Made by a program: the position numbers and the translations under genes | Shown here: piece by piece, positions 63,820 to 64,000 of the stretch | How the letters are laid out: each line of letters begins with the position of its first letter | Position numbering within the stretch: position 1 is the stretch's first letter | The notes under the pieces: generated by a model | What the model was told of the DNA's origin: nothing | Seen by the model: the letters and a program-made list of their open reading frames with translations, nothing else | The model's database searches: none | Assembly (NCBI GenBank): GCA_029834535.1 | Contig: JAQMWT010000317.1 | Span: forward strand, 248,001 to 312,000 | Origin: Chrysophaeum taylorii | Lineage: Eukaryota > Sar > Pelagophyceae > Pelagomonadales > Pelagomonadaceae | DNA length: 64,000 nt | Direction: 5' to 3'

Positions 63820-64000
63820 TTGCATATTCACTGAATAACCACTTTGCTCACTTCACTAATTCACTTCACATTCACTTCACTTTGATGTTGTCAACTTCGT
63901 ATTCACTTCACATTCACTTCACCGAGGCATGAAATCTAACCGCCCAACGCTTGCCCTGTCCCAACAGTCTAAAATTAAATAAAGAAAAAAGTGTTCACTT
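63820..64000. repeat. TTCACTTCAC word array, copy 3, running off the window
   Basis: CTCACTTCACTAATTCACTTCAC, ATTCACTTCACATTCACTTCAC and a final GTGTTCACTT; same words as at 15880 and 16490. Confidence 0.75.

Overview
The window is nuclear DNA from a photosynthetic eukaryote with a secondary (complex) plastid, most likely a stramenopile alga; a pelagophyte-like alga is a reasonable guess but not proven. The evidence is a fucoxanthin-chlorophyll/LHC protein with an AAAFAP-type plastid-targeting cleavage motif, a nuclear-encoded plastid ribosomal protein L29 with a similar ASAF presequence, ankyrin repeats of the GHLEVLKWARANGCP type common in stramenopiles, NTAWA-type repeats, GC-rich host genes with Asp/His/Gln codon runs, and very short GT-AG introns (36-54 nt). 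There are no operons and no tRNA, rRNA or CRISPR features that I can see.

Layout. 0-5.7 kb: the end of an unrecognised gene followed by decayed sequence, including a degenerate heat-shock-factor copy and a broken ankyrin-repeat gene. 5.8-12.5 kb: a large Strawberry-notch helicase-like gene and an acidic/basic low-complexity protein. 13-18.7 kb: broken NTAWA-repeat gene, small unknown genes, TTCACTTCAC word arrays and an LTR-retroelement relic with an initiator-Met-type primer site. 19-24.2 kb: plastid L29, a CAP-domain gene cut by many tiny introns, and a CWC2/RBM22-like splicing factor with three WW domains. 24.9-26.8 kb: a decayed DDE transposase. 27-40.8 kb is the gene-rich core: LHC protein, an unknown gene, SIAH-type ubiquitin ligase, VASt-domain protein, a 1,211-residue glutamine-amidotransferase/SIS fusion, then a divergent pair of phosphopantetheinyl transferase and sterol C-14 reductase. 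42-45.1 kb: an HMG-box-like gene with seven micro-introns and an intact heat shock factor.

45-61.5 kb is repeat territory: a dispersed ~370-bp repeat with TTAG tails (family A), a 4.8-kb near-perfect inverted repeat (two 2.35-kb arms around a 130-bp spacer, with AAGTTTGGTCA word arrays at its ends and centre), three partial copies of one LTR-type retroelement in AT-richer DNA, a 190-bp GTCT microsatellite followed by a tandem array, and a PIF1-helicase relic. 61.5-63.4 kb: a secreted SGNH-hydrolase-like gene directly downstream of a family A copy. The window ends in another TTCACTTCAC array.

Functionally the host genes are mostly unrelated housekeeping, regulatory and plastid genes (chromatin/helicase, splicing, ubiquitin, heat-shock transcription, sterol and acyl-carrier metabolism). 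The most unusual items are the large inverted repeat with its word arrays, the three different short-word array families, the micro-intron-rich HMG and CAP genes, and several domain fusions. All family names are from reading the protein sequence by eye; no search was run.
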